64,000 nucleotides of DNA from Tanypteryx hageni (Eukaryota; Arthropoda; Insecta; Odonata; Petaluridae). Made by a program: the position numbers and the translations under genes. The first letter of the stretch is position 1; every line of letters starts with the position of its first letter. Below, piece after piece: positions 1 through 10,155 of the stretch. The DNA is taken from NCBI GenBank assembly GCA_028673005.1, contig CM054113.1, positions 212,961,504 to 213,025,503 on the forward strand. Reading direction: 5' to 3'. A model generated the notes under the pieces. The model did not search any database and was not told the origin of the DNA. It saw nothing but the letters and a program-made list of their open reading frames with translations.

Positions 1-146
1 TTTCTCCCTATTGATTCGATGGTTAGGTAAGACGATGGATTAATTAAATTCAAAATTCTTAGAAGGCTCAGTGGGCCATCTGAAATCGAGATGCGGGCCA
101 CAGGTTGCACACCACTGGTTTAAGAGATAGAAATCTCAAGTGAGGT
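1..146. repeat. hAT-like terminal repeat, copy 1 (cut by window edge)
   Basis: This stretch is repeated almost exactly at 4604-4746. Both copies end in GGGCCACAGGTTGCACACCA followed by a TTGG or CTGG and a shared TTTAAGAGATAGAAAT. Read in reverse, CAGTGGTGTGCAACC resembles short hAT terminal inverted repeats. The assignment to hAT is inference, because the left part lies outside the window. Confidence 0.5.
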
Positions 147-1175
147 ATGTACGCTGTAACTGATTTAATTTTTGATTGTTCCATTAATTACTACCTACTG
201 GTTATAAAATAAATAGGCAAATCACAAATTCTGTATTTCCTTTGACTTCGCTTCTGATATATCCTTTAGCAGTGCTTAGACGTTAGACCAAGCCGTTATA
301 ATTTATCCTTTTTGACACGATAGCATTCATCGCTAAGAACGCCTTCTCTTCCGACTCAAACGGGGCGGACGGAGGAGAGTGTGACAGACATCCAAACCAT
401 CCCGAGATGACGTTTCATACTAGCCAGGCACCTCGTAGTTCCAAATTCTATCACGTGTGGCGCCGCCGTAGCTGCTGGACGAGCAATTCTTGTAGTTTTC
501 CTATTCACTCCATATAAAGTTTCGTTTATTTGCCATAAGTGCTTTTCCACAATTTGATGGAAAATTGTTTGATATAAATTCATTATATCAAACTAGGAGC
601 CTTTTTTCTCGTGCCGTCCAGCGGTACATCATTGTTGGCTGTTTCCGTGGCAACCTCGCCATTCAGAACTATACAATTGTTCACGGAGGAGAGAAGTAAT
701 GAACGATAGAGGTAACTTTTTTCTTTGTCCACAATATTAATGAAAATCTGGTAAATCTCAGATCTTTGATCGTAGCATAGCTCAGGTGATTAGTGGTATT
801 ATAGCTAAATGTAGGGTTAATTCTCATTGCAATTAAAGAACTAATATCCGTCACGAAAGCAAGAAAACATAAGTTGGCATTTGATATAATCGAGCTTAGT
901 GACTTTGAATGCCGATAACCATAAACTTAGACGCAGATTCCTTCGTGGGTGTCGCTAATCACGGATCCCGCTTCCGGTGCACCCCGATCACCATACCTTG
1001 ACCGCTACAAACGCTGTCCACTGGCAATGATTTTTTCGTCCTCGGCAATAAGACTAGCTATTCATGCTTACGGAACCAGTGAATTATGCAATCCGATCTG
1101 TGTCCTATCTTGCATTATCAAAATGTTTACTTTCCTAAGGAGATAGGTTGTATCAATCCATTATTTTAACAATGG
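147..1175. other. no recognisable gene
   Basis: I see only short open frames without family signatures, such as a 75-codon minus-strand frame at 356-583 and a 65-codon frame at 949-1146. No RNA gene, terminal repeat or splice structure could be supported. Confidence 0.4.
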
Positions 1176-1520
1176 GTGACAAATAGGGTGTTGATCATGT
1201 TGAGAAAAAGGATTCTTCCAATTCCAAGGTTAACAAGGAATCCGATGAAGTTATCACATGAATTTAAAAAAAGTTGCGTTGCTAAATCAGTGTTGTTGAA
1301 ATCCACCGGACATGAGATATCAAGGCTTGCTGTCATGCTTGCAGTCATATCCGTCGTGCGAAATCTGACTCCCTACTTAATTTTAAATCGTATAATGATG
1401 CCAAAGGAAAAGTTACCGTCAGGTGTGATCTTTCACGCGCATAAGAAAGGGTGGATGAACGAAGAACCTGTGTTAGATTGGCTGAAGGTTGTTTGGGGTC
1501 GCGTTCTATTCAAGGTTTAG
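1176..1520 (+). pseudogene. pogo/Tigger transposase fragment (DDE_1 region)
   Basis: The frame contains HKKGWMNEEPVLDWLKVVWG, which matches the part of pogo/Tigger (CENP-B-like) transposases between the first two catalytic acids, usually followed by RRPGALL and the DSF motif. Here the frame instead runs straight into GC-rich terminal-repeat-like sequence at about 1497. The N-terminal helix-turn-helix domains and the DDE catalytic residues are missing, so it is a non-functional internal fragment of about 115 codons out of a usual 450-550. Upstream residues with weak transposase resemblance start near position 1200. Nearby 1553-1599 holds the element's right end. Confidence 0.75.
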
Positions 1521-1599
1521 TTTTTTCCTCTAAAAACTTTCCGAAAATCTTAGGGTCGCGTTATATTTAAGGTCGCTTTATATTCGAGACAATACGGTA
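1497..1599. mobile_element. right end of pogo/Tigger element 1
   Basis: GGGTCGCGTT occurs at the end of the coding fragment and again near 1553, and the sequence ends in GAGACAATACGGTA with a TA at 1598-1599. Read inward from the right this is TACCGTATTGTCTCGAATAT. It resembles the right end of the pogo element near 7700 (TACCGTATTTTCTGG), including ATAA-GCG blocks, so both belong to one TIR group. The left end was not found. Confidence 0.6.
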
Positions 1600-1774
1600 G
1601 TTCGTGAGTACAACCACTTCAATCTAAGTAGATAAATGAGTTAATACAAACGATAGTTTTAAGATATTATTTTTTTGATAATCTATGAATAGTTCAAAAG
1701 GTATAAAAATGAGCAAGCCATCAACATACGTTATATTTGAAATACTTTTCTCATTTCTGTCTGCAGAGTTATTC

Positions 1775-1864
1775 CAGACGTCCACCAAATCCGCCAGGAT
1801 ATGGGCAATATTGTTCCTGATATCGTGCATCATCGCCATCGCCTGGCGGATTTGGTGGGGTCTG
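1775..1864. repeat. short inverted repeat (hairpin)
   Basis: Arms at about 1775-1798 and 1842-1864 share CACCAAATCCGCCAGG and its complement and differ only by a small indel near the outer end. The spacer is about 43 bases. The open frame 1685-1972 that spans it shows no family similarity. Function unknown. Confidence 0.7.
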
Positions 1865-2334
1865 CGTCGTTACTTGGTCGGCCGGCGGCGAGGATGGTCT
1901 CCTGAAGACCCCGGTGCAAACAACTTGCCCTTTCCTTCCCCTGTAAGTATAGTAAGCCTAAAGCGGCAATAATATATTTCTTCTCTTATTTTATTAACAC
2001 TTCTAATACGTTATTTTCAATAGTTGATAACAAAAGTGTCCAATCGTCTCTGACGAATACGGAAAGGTCGTTTTCGAAGAAAATAACCCATTTTCATTAT
2101 TCTCCTTCATCAGTGTGCCTAGTGCAGTAGAAATTAGTTAAAACAAGTCAAGTGGGTGCAGTAGGATATAGCTTTATTGGCTGAACAGTAGGAATAAAGC
2201 ATGAGAATTGTGCAGAGTTATGTTTATTATTACTATTTAGTTTAAGTATCTTGATTTTTAATAGAGATTTGTAGATTCTACAAATCAGTTAATATTTAGC
2301 TCTCCATTCATTAATTGGTTTATTCTGGCAATTA

Positions 2335-2705
2335 TTTCAGGTGGAGGAGAGGGCAGAGGAGGAGGAATTTCAGGGGGTGGTGATTGATGGAGGCGATGAT
2401 AGGGTTGCGGTGGGATAGGGGGAGGAGGTGTGGAGAGGGAAGCGGGAGTGGGTTCAGTGGTTCAAGCTGGTGGAGAGGGAGGAGATGGTGGAGAGGGAGG
2501 AGATACTGGTGAGGGGGAAGAGAGGGGAGAGGGGGAAGGGAGGGTAGAGCGTGAAGATAGGGGTGAGGGACAAGAGAGTGGAGAGGTGGAAGAGGAGGGA
2601 GAGGGGGAAGAAAGGGGAGAGAGGGGAGGAGGGTGAGAAGGGGAAGAGGGGGGAGAGGGAGAAGAGAGGGTAGAGGGGGAACAGGGGGGTTAGGGGGAAA
2701 ATTTG
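2335..2705 (+). repeat. purine-rich GA low-complexity tract
   Basis: About 370 bases are nearly all G and A on the plus strand, as repeats of GAGGGGGAAGAG-like units. The 68-codon frame at 2430-2636 is a by-product of this composition (Gly, Glu and Arg only) and is not a gene. It sits just upstream of the DIRS-like coding region and may belong to that element's leader. Confidence 0.85.
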
Positions 2706-2858
2706 GTATTCGATGTTGAGGAGTTTCAGGGTAGGGGTGATTTTAATAGGGGGGTGAATGGTGTTCGAGATATTCGATGATATTCCTTACGCGGGTGGGC
2801 GACAATTTTGATTGCCGCTCGTTGGGACGTGCGCCCATCATCATCCACGTGTTAGCGT

Positions 2859-3559
2859 ATGGTTCGCACCAGACTACACCCCACCACCCCTGGTCAAGCG
2901 ACCAACCAAGAACAGTCACTGAATATGGCTTCTACATCTTCCCCGGGCCACGGTCAACGTTCAGCTTCACCGCCTCTGTTTTCAGATGATCCGCGATTCC
3001 AACAGGCCATGGAAAAGATAGAATCGCTCTCGCAACAGTTATTCGTCTTTATGGAAACGAGATCTTCACATAACACGTCGGCGGGTTCAATTCCTCCGCC
3101 GCCACCAACTTGGTCGAGTCTTCGCCGATCTGAACCTGCCACTGCCGATTTGCCACCAGACGCAGAAGTCTTACAGCTTGCGGGACAGGTCAGCACAGCC
3201 ATTGTCTCAAACAAGTTTCGCGCTCGTGACCTTCACGAGGCCACCCTACTTCTTAACCTTGCTTCTAAGTGGGAGCAACTACCCATAGCGGCCAAAGCCT
3301 TTTATATCAACGGCTTCGAGTGTTGGGAGTTGTAGCGCGGCACGGGTGGGAGATAGCCGCCCGATTGACCACGCCCGCTGATGATGAAGCTTTGCACATC
3401 CCCCCTGGGATTTTGCCTCAGCCACGGCCACAGGTGGTCGTGGCAAATCAACAACCATCGACGTCTACCCCCGGCTCCAGATCAAGGCCTTTGCAGCGAC
3501 CCCAGCCCCCCCGAGCGCGCGGACGAGGAAGAGCCGGCACCCATTCCGCGAGATATTGA
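2859..3559 (+). pseudogene. gag-like ORF of a DIRS-like retroelement, frameshifted
   Basis: A 158-codon frame (2859-3335) opens with a Pro/Ser/Thr-rich N-terminus. It then has a predicted helical segment (DDPRFQQAMEKIESLSQQL) and an Ala/Leu-rich region. It stops at 3335, but the overlapping frame 3269-3559 continues with RHGWEIAARLTTPADDEAL and ends in an Arg/Pro-rich basic tail, so one frameshift near 3330 probably splits a gag of about 230 residues. No zinc knuckle is visible, as is usual for DIRS-type gag proteins. The next ORF (3381-4262) overlaps its end by about 180 bases in another frame. The family call is inference from arrangement and style; only the RT in the next ORF is a domain match. 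Confidence 0.5.
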
Positions 3560-4262
3560 ACCACCGGTCCTTCATCTACCCGGATCTCCAGGGCCTGGCC
3601 CGCACCAGGGCCTGGATCCAGAGCTTGAGGACATATTTTTGGCCTGGAGAGACTCAGCCAAACCTGACGACCCTGTTACCTGGGACACCGACCTCCAGGA
3701 CAACGCCTCAACAGCTGATTCCCAGGATTCTGGCTTATCCACGGATTCACGAGATGGCAGTCCCACTCGTGAAGAAGATCCTGAACAAGGTAGCGGACTT
3801 CCCTTCAACTCGGAAGGCGCAATCCCACCTCCAGCGGGCCCTGCACAAGCAATTAGACCCGTAAGTACTTGGCTGCCAGTGCCCTTGCCATATCCTTATG
3901 CCAGTGCCTCGGTGTATGAGTTATTTAGAGATGGTGCATATCTTCCTAAGCCACCCCAAGCTCCCTATGTATATGCGCCCTCACAAGACTCCCCAGAATT
4001 AATAGAAACTATAGAAAGATTGATTTTAAGAGGAGTTGTGTCGCAGGCTCCAGTCCGGTGTGCCTTTAATGCTAGGCTTATTCCCAAGGCCCGTGGAGGA
4101 TTTCGGCTTATACATGATCTATCCGCATGGACAGATTTTTATAATAAGCCCGAGTTTAAGCTCAAAGATGCAGCTCAAGCGATGCTATTGATACCCTTTT
4201 CACCGCGGATGATTAAACTTGACCTGGAGGAAGCATTTTTCCAAATTCCAATCAAAAATTAG
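3381..4262 (+). pseudogene. N-terminal part of reverse transcriptase, DIRS-like, truncated
   Basis: After an acidic, Pro-rich spacer the protein carries the start of an RT domain. ARLIPKARGGFRLIHDLSA corresponds to the fingers motif before motif A, and MIKLDLEEAFFQIPI is motif A with its catalytic Asp. The frame ends two codons later at 4262, exactly where unrelated sequence begins. Motifs B and C (YxDD) and any RNase H or recombinase are therefore missing. GFRLIHDLS resembles DIRS/Ngaro RTs more than gypsy or LINE enzymes, but the fragment is too short for a secure placement. Inactive 5' fragment. Confidence 0.55.
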
Positions 4263-4603
4263 CATTTGAGCCGCAGTAAGACAGAGTAAGCACTGCATGT
4301 GGCCCACAGCCCACCAGTTTGACAAACCTGATGTATGACAGACAAACTCTGACATGATCTGTGAAGGAACGATTAGAAAATATATTCCGAACCTGCAACA
4401 TTTTCCACACAAAAGTCAGCGTCAGTCATAATTACGACTTATGTTTAAGACAGTGGTGCATTTTTTAATTGCAGGCAACACAAGCACGGATAAATTTGCT
4501 AAGTGACATGCAATTTATTAAAAACCTACTATCAATATACAGACAATTTAAGTAGGTACTTATGGTAGGTTCTAAAGCCATCTTTTTTGCCTTTCGATAA
4601 TTA
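4263..4603. other. hAT-like non-coding stretch joining the RT fragment to repeat copy 2
   Basis: No gene. GTGGCCCACAGCCCACCAG at about 4299-4317 resembles the outer end of the repeat at 4604-4746, so this may be part of one non-autonomous hAT-like element that truncated the retroelement. Boundaries and target duplication could not be fixed. Confidence 0.35.
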
Positions 4604-4746
4604 TCTTTCTCCCTATTGATTTGATGGTTAGGTAAGACGATGGATTAATGAAATTCAAAATTCTTAGAAGGCTCCGTGGGACACCTGAAATCGAGATGCG
4701 GGCCACAGGTTGCACACCATTGGTTTAAGAGATAGAAATTCAAGAA
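4604..4746. repeat. hAT-like terminal repeat, copy 2
   Basis: Near-identical to positions 1-146 with a handful of substitutions. The sequences diverge right after a shared TTTAAGAGATAGAAAT and a short TCAAG. Confidence 0.55.
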
Positions 4747-5318
4747 AGTACCAAAAAAGCCATTATGTATTTATCTACGTAGGTTGATACAAATAAATTT
4801 TGGTGTTTGCAATGAAATATTTTTTCCTCTCCTAGTATTATATGATTCGTGAGATAGCAATTAAATATTTTATCCAGAGATGAAAATTCGAGAATTTCCC
4901 ATAACTGCTTCTCAAGCAAATTCCATAAATGAAGGAAAAAATTACACCTGGAGCCGAACTCTAACACTTAGGAAAAAGTAATGCATTTTAATGCTTTTTA
5001 AAATCCACTCCCATAGTATGATATTAAGAAAATCCCAAAATTATCCCTAAATTTGAATAATTAACGGCCCTAACCGCGCGTGTTAGTCTACTACCCTAGT
5101 GCCCACTGAGCGGCTAAACAAACAGTCACGTACGATTCGGCCAGGTATTTGCATCTAACTATTTTTCGCTTGTTCGAGAGCTTTGCTTAGTTGGCATTGA
5201 CCTACAACGTATCTTTCATTCAAAATCCACATTTCATTTTTATTCTTTTACGTAACTTACGTCTCAGCGGCACTCGTGCAAAGTTGAACCGTGATGAAAT
5301 AGATTAGTTTGTTATTGT
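4747..5318. other. no recognisable gene
   Basis: AT-rich to 5050, then a more balanced stretch leading into the unrecognised coding relic. No promoter or terminal repeat could be supported. Confidence 0.35.
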
Positions 5319-5319
5319 T

Positions 5320-6501
5320 ATCCGTTTAAAGACTGCTGTAGTCCCAATATTCAATGCTCATTCAGGGGATGGTAAATCTACCAATTCATCTGAGCATAAA
5401 AACGATGAGAAAAATTACAAAGAACAAGCCACAAAGAAAACGGCACCTCTTTCATTCTCGCTTCTCCAGCGATTCGCAATTCAACATTCGTTTAAAGACT
5501 CTGCTTCAGTGCCGATATTCAATGCTTATGCAGGGGATGGTAACTACACCAATTCATCTAAGCATCTAAACGATGAGGAATTACAAAATAGCCTCTCATC
5601 CCAAATCGAAGTTAACACTCGTCAAAAAACATCAGAAGAGACAGTAGATGAACGGAACGATTATCACGACAGTGAAAACGGTCTGCAGCAAACTGTAATG
5701 CCTCCGGACACGATCCATATGAAGAGCATAAATATGTTGACAAAGTTAACTTTGCCGGAAAATACGAAGATTGGTAATACACCGATCATTGTGTATTTGT
5801 CGGTGACTCGAATGTCATCAAAGGAATTGAAGTTGAAATGACGGACGTGAGTGATTGGCATGAAAACGACGTTGAAATGCTCGACATGAGCGAAGAGTGC
5901 GGCGATGGAAATTTGATTGAGCGAGATGCGAGACCAATTCACTCAATCGAGAGTGTACAAGTGTCAGCGAGCACCCCACAAAACATAGAGAGGCCCAAAA
6001 AATCTGCCGAGTTCGTATCTGGAGACCAATTCTACGTCCGTTAACGTCGTAGCTTCGATGACGTACATTACAAACGTAAACGGTAACGAAGCGACTCTTT
6101 TTCGGAATCAAACCTACTCGGCGCCAGAGAGAAAAAAAACCTCGAAGCGGTCTCCAGATACGAAGAGTACAAATACTACTCCGTCCGAATGTTGGAACGA
6201 AGCCGTGAAAGTGATTTACTTCGACCCGCGCTGTAGGTTGAGGAAGCCAGCCTGGCCAGGCGAGGGGCTGAAGGATCTAGTGGCATGGGATATTGTGCCT
6301 CTTATGGATGCTTACATAGGCAGCCGCCAGAAGCGATTCAATTTAATAAAATCCGACTACATCAGAGGCGATCTCCATCCGTCCCGTGTTGAGGTGGATT
6401 TAAAACAATCAAATAGCTATTCGGATGAAGAAGAAAGTTCTGGTGAGAAGGCTGATAGTTGTTCATCTTCTTCCACCTCCGCATCTTCAGATGATAATTA
6501 A
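5320..6501 (+). pseudogene. unrecognised broken coding region with acidic, Ser-rich C-terminus
   Basis: Three frames follow each other: about 5330-5841, 5838-6044 and 6058-6501. All look coding (high Asp/Glu/Ser/Asn, few low-complexity runs) and are best joined as one protein of roughly 380 residues with at least two frameshifts. The first part repeats a 56-residue unit (VPIFNA...GDG...TNSS). The last part has an ordered segment around CWNEAVKVIYFDPRCRLRKP and WDIVPLMDAYIGSRQKRFN, then a Ser/Glu/Asp tail ending SSSSTSASSDDN. I do not recognise the family. It ends about 350 bases before the pogo relic on the opposite strand and could be a captured host sequence or an accessory transposon ORF. 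Confidence 0.4.
5325..5586 (+). repeat. in-frame 168-bp tandem duplication
   Basis: The segment around ATTCAATGCTCATTCAGGGG (5348 onward) recurs 168 bases later as ATTCAATGCTTATGCAGGGG (5516 onward). The period is exactly 56 codons and the similarity includes the TTTAAAGACT lead-in and ACCAATTCATCT. Confidence 0.8.
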
Positions 6502-6849
6502 AATTTTAGAAATTAGAATGCCGCTTTATGGATCTGAATTGCGTCGAGTTTTATAAATATAATTCGGTGCTGTAATGTTTATAAAAATTGATACTTCTTG
6601 CGCTACCGTTTTCTGGTGATATACATGTCGTACATTTCCAGACACTTTCTATTGTTATATATGCTGTTTAACTTGTCTAAAACGGAATTTATGGAGAAGG
6701 AAACTATATACCTGCCAACTCTGAAATAAAACTATCGATAATATTATGTTGTGAAATTAATTATAATTTTCTTGTTGCAACGATTTACGTGAAACCAGTC
6801 CATTTCAATCCAAAGAGAAAAAGGTTTCTCTAATTCTAAACTGTTTTCT
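6502..6849. other. no recognisable gene
   Basis: AT-rich sequence between the unrecognised coding relic and the 3' truncation of the pogo transposase. No structure noted. Confidence 0.35.
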
Positions 6850-7450
6850 TCAATAAAGGAAAGAATTTCAAGTTTTGTACGGAAACATCTTTCACCCCTT
6901 TTGGGTTCACAGTTCTAGCATAAGGAAGATCAAAACTCACCGGAACCTCGTCCATATTGCCGACATGCATCAACTCCAGACATGTATTCTTTCATATATT
7001 GTCTAAACTTAATCATTTTCGCCTCCCATTCCATCGGTAAATTTTGGCCGATGCTTGTCGATGTACGAACACACAAATTGTTCCTCCTCATGAAACGGAA
7101 TCTTCAGGAAGGATACGCTTTGAAGCCCACGATGTCCATCTCTTGAGCAATGCATTTCGCTTGCAATAAGACCCTTGTTGTTGAAATCTTAATGCCTTTT
7201 GCCCTTTCTCGTATCACCCACTCATACAGTTCTTCCTCGAGTTCTGGCCAAAAGCATTTTCTAAAACGCGTTGCTCGTTTTTTCCGATGCAACTTTTTCA
7301 GCACCAATTCGCCTTTACGCCATTCTCGTACACTTGATTCCCCTACGTTCTTCCAGCCTCACGATTTTCTTTTTCTATAGCGAATGTTACGACTTCTAAT
7401 TTAAACTGCGAAGTGTATGATTTTCGCTTTCGCATATTTTCGTTTTCCAT
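6850..7450 (-). pseudogene. pogo/Tigger transposase N-terminal half, broken
   Basis: Reading leftward from ATG at 7448-7450, the protein starts MENENMRKRKSYTSQFKLEVV (first helix-turn-helix). It shifts frame near 7345 and continues ESSVREWRK. The CENP-B type HTH domain follows: FWPELEEELYEWVIRERAKG at 7104-7307. After another frameshift near 7110 it resumes with FLRRNNLCVRTSTSIGQNLP and, after a third near 6950, GNMDEVPVSFDLP. That last motif supplies the first catalytic Asp of the DDE domain. Coding similarity fades at about 6850, so the second and third acids are lost. Family: IS630/Tc1/mariner superfamily, pogo group, which normally has about 450-550 residues and TA target sites. Confidence 0.8.
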
Positions 7451-7599
7451 GGTAAATTAAAAACTTTTTCAATACCGACGCCAAGCTAATTCAAGACTCC
7501 ATAATACCATGTGGTTGTACAGTGAAAACAACTGAATAACGGAAAGCCACAGCAAATTTTAATTGATTCATTTTTTTTAGGAAGCGCTTGTTTCAAATC

Positions 7600-7699
7600 G
7601 ATTTTTTTTACTGCGCGTTATCTATACATTTGTACCAGGTTTGAAGAAAATCACTTGCGCGTTATCTATAAGGTGCGCGTTATAGACCAGAAAATACGG
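7600..7699. mobile_element. right terminal repeat of pogo element 2
   Basis: CGCGTTATCTATA occurs twice and the end reads GCGCGTTATAGACCAGAAAA then TACGG before a TA at 7700-7701. It lies 150 bases upstream of the transposase start, as expected for the 5' end of the element. The other end is missing. Its sequence is related to the end at 1553-1599. Confidence 0.65.
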
Positions 7700-7701
7700 T
7701 A

Positions 7702-8218
7702 ATAGCGAAAAGAATAAAATACAACACTTTATTCAATATAAAGTCAACTTTTCATTTTTTTAAATAAAAAAATCACAAGATGAACTCGAGCATTCCCTTA
7801 ATATAATTAATATCTGTAATCATTTGCGTAATTACTGAAAGAATCAGGCAAGAATATGAATAAATAGCATGTATGTGATTTTTCAAGAAAGTTTCTGGTT
7901 GTGTATATTTGCAAGCTCTTTTTCTATTGAGGGTATTTTTTACAACTGCCCTGAATTGAAAGTTGCTCCTCACTCCAGTGAACCATAAACTGTTGTTGCA
8001 ACTGCAAGGTTATGCTGGACTCAGAACTCTATCTCTCCTTTCGTTAAGAGCCAAGTCCTATCTTAAAATCATTTGATAATTTCAATTAGAACTTTCTGCA
8101 GAAAGGCATCTTATGTGCTTTTCATACACCCCTATTGGTTTACCTTCTATTGATCATCATTCCTATCTGCATCTTCAAGGTGAGGAAACCTTTGTTGCAT
8201 CAATCGATGCTGCGGACG
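7702..8218. other. no recognisable gene
   Basis: AT-rich to about 7960, then mixed sequence downstream of the Harbinger stop codon, possibly its 3' flank. Confidence 0.35.
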
Positions 8219-8480
8219 TTAAGCTATGGCTCGTGGGGCTTCCCTGCGTTCAATAGCCACAGCCTCATTGCCTCCATTTTGCTGTGCAGCTGCTTCTTCT
8301 TCATTAAAGAAATCATCCAATGGAAGGCGATGATGAATGCGCATATTGTGGATGACTGCACATTCATTTACTATCCTACCTGCAAGGCTACCGGGGTCGA
8401 ATTGAGACCGCACCTCGCCCCTGAGGAAAGGTCTTGAAATTGAGACCCAAAGACGGAAAAGCGTTTTCCATGCTCATGTC
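8219..8480 (-). pseudogene. Harbinger (PIF) transposase C-terminal fragment
   Basis: The minus-strand frame ending with a stop at 8219 contains FDPGSLAGRIVNECAVIHNM followed by the acidic tail PLDDFFNEEEAA. This matches the end of the HARBI1-like DDE domain (AGRIVNACAVLHN). Upstream, MSMENAF near 8475 is the VENAF block that precedes the last catalytic acid region, but a frameshift separates the two. The catalytic N-terminal part is absent here. About 150 bases of this region (8390-8545) have an inverted copy at 11037-11195. Confidence 0.75.
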
Positions 8481-8545
8481 AGACCCGGCTACGATTCAGC
8501 GCAAATCCTCCACGTCTCTGATTGGTTCACCAAGGATTTGGTTTT
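8390..8545. repeat. Harbinger segment with inverted copy at 11037-11195
   Basis: GCTACCGGGGTCGAATTGAG and AAGACGGAAAAG...GTTTTCCATGCTCAT on the plus strand here appear as reverse complements at 11037-11195, with substitutions and an indel. The two copies are in opposite orientation and 2.6 kb apart. Confidence 0.85.
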
Positions 8546-9100
8546 CTATTTTCGCCGATATACCGAGAGTGTTTGGAATGGAGAGGGAAGTGAAGGAAGA
8601 GGATTACGAGAAATGAGGTTAATGAAATTTACCAAGGGCTTGTTTAGCATCCAGCCGCATAACGTCAAATTAAGAATTATATTAATCCTTCAATTTAACT
8701 TTAATTTGTGTAACTCACGGATTGTATGTGGAAAGAATGAGTTGGAAACCTCGTGAAAATGAAAGCTATTAAATTCTCTAATACGTTTAAATATGTTTTT
8801 CTTATAACAAATTATTACTATTTTGGTTTAGTATTAACGGTTTAGTAGACCTGCTGTTTTGCTCAGTTTCTAACTTCTTTTGTCAAGTAGGTTTTTAAAT
8901 GGGTGGATTGGGCTGCGGGAGCATTGGACAAAGTTCCGGTGGGCCGATGGTCTGTGAACCTGCAGTGCTGCATTGGCCAATAGGTTGGTAGCCTGAGTGT
9001 TACGAAAATGAGCCAGAGGGGGGCTTTTTTTTGGTCCGTTTCCCACTTCCAATTCGCCCCTAGTTATACACTCGCAATTAGCATTCATCGGGCATTGGAA
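8546..9100. other. no recognisable gene
   Basis: Non-coding flank between the Harbinger fragment and the Tc1-like pseudogene. No clear terminal inverted repeat of the Tc1-like element was found here. Confidence 0.35.
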
Positions 9101-10155
9101 ATGGATCGAGCTCCGTTTGCTGAGACTTCGCCTGCGGTCAGAGGAGAGATTGTGGGGATGGTGGCTGCTGGACATTCGGTCGCCGAAGTAGCAAAGCAGT
9201 TCGGTGTGCACCGAAATTGCGTGTACAGATGGGTCAAACGTAGCAACGATGGGGACCGTGATCTAAAAAATAAACCGCGAACGGTCCGGCCCAGATTCAC
9301 GACTGAAGATCAAGATTTGGCGATTCGGCAGCATGTAGCAGAGCATCCTCTCACAAGGCGTGGATTGGCTTCGGTGCAACGAGATTTCGGTTATGATCTA
9401 TAGGGCTAGAGCGCTTGAGGCTGGACTGTGCCACCATAAGCCGTGCCGTAAGCCACAGCTTACAGCAGGACATAAGACATCCCGCTTATTCTTTGTGGAA
9501 ACATATGCGTAAATGGGCCAGGCCTTCTGGGATCTCGTCATATTTGCCGATGAAAAATCATTTCGGAGTGATAAGGATGGCAGGGTACAGTTGTGGCGTC
9601 CCCGAGGAACAAGGACATCACTTTTTTTTACTTCTCGCAAGACTTTGTGCTCTGCTGTAAATCTGTAAATATTATCACCAGAAATTTTTGATATGAAAGA
9701 AAGTTTTCCTGAAATATGTGTTTTCAGGTACGAGCCGAAAATATGGTTCGCACTAAAAAGTCAGGGCACGTAAGTGTAGGTTTTTGGGGTGCGATGACTG
9801 CAGTTGGACCCGGTCCTTTGGTGAGAATCCCGCCTAGAATGACGGCAAGAATTTACAGTGATATTCTTCGCGAGCACCTCCTGCCTTATGCAAAGGAAAT
9901 CGTCCCTGAAGGCGAGGAAGTCGTATTTACTCAGGACAATAGCCCGATACATACGGCACGCATTACAAGGGATTTTTGAAATAATCGTCCCGAAATACGA
10001 ATTCTTCCCTGGCCTGCGCGTTCCCCATATTTTAACCCTATTGAAAACCAAAGGGGCATCGTTGTTCAGGAGTGGTTCGCAGAATACGAGCGCACTCCTG
10101 AATCTCTGGAAGAACAAATCAGGGAGATATGGACTTCTCTTGGGCGGCGTCCGTA
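9101..10155 (+). pseudogene. Tc1/mariner-type transposase, frameshifted
   Basis: From ATG at 9101 (MDRAPFAETSPAVRGEI) there is a good N-terminal helix-turn-helix region: MVAAGHSVAEVAKQFGVHRN with VYRWVKR and a basic linker. The catalytic domain is in pieces: VIFADEKSFRSDKDGRVQLW (first Asp) near 9530-9590, VGFWGAMTAVGPGPLVRI near 9775, FTQDNSPIHTARI (second Asp) near 9930, and SPYFNPIEN with the last Glu near 10030. Counting the intervening stop as one codon gives 35 residues between the last two acids, close to the DD34E of Tc1. Frameshifts near 9400, 9500 and 9620-9735 and a stop at 9977 inactivate it. It is otherwise nearly full length (about 350 codons). Its terminal repeats were not identified. 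Confidence 0.8.

Noticed and set aside
2430..2636. 68-codon open frame
   Set aside because: Product of the GA-rich low-complexity tract; only Gly, Glu, Arg and a few others.
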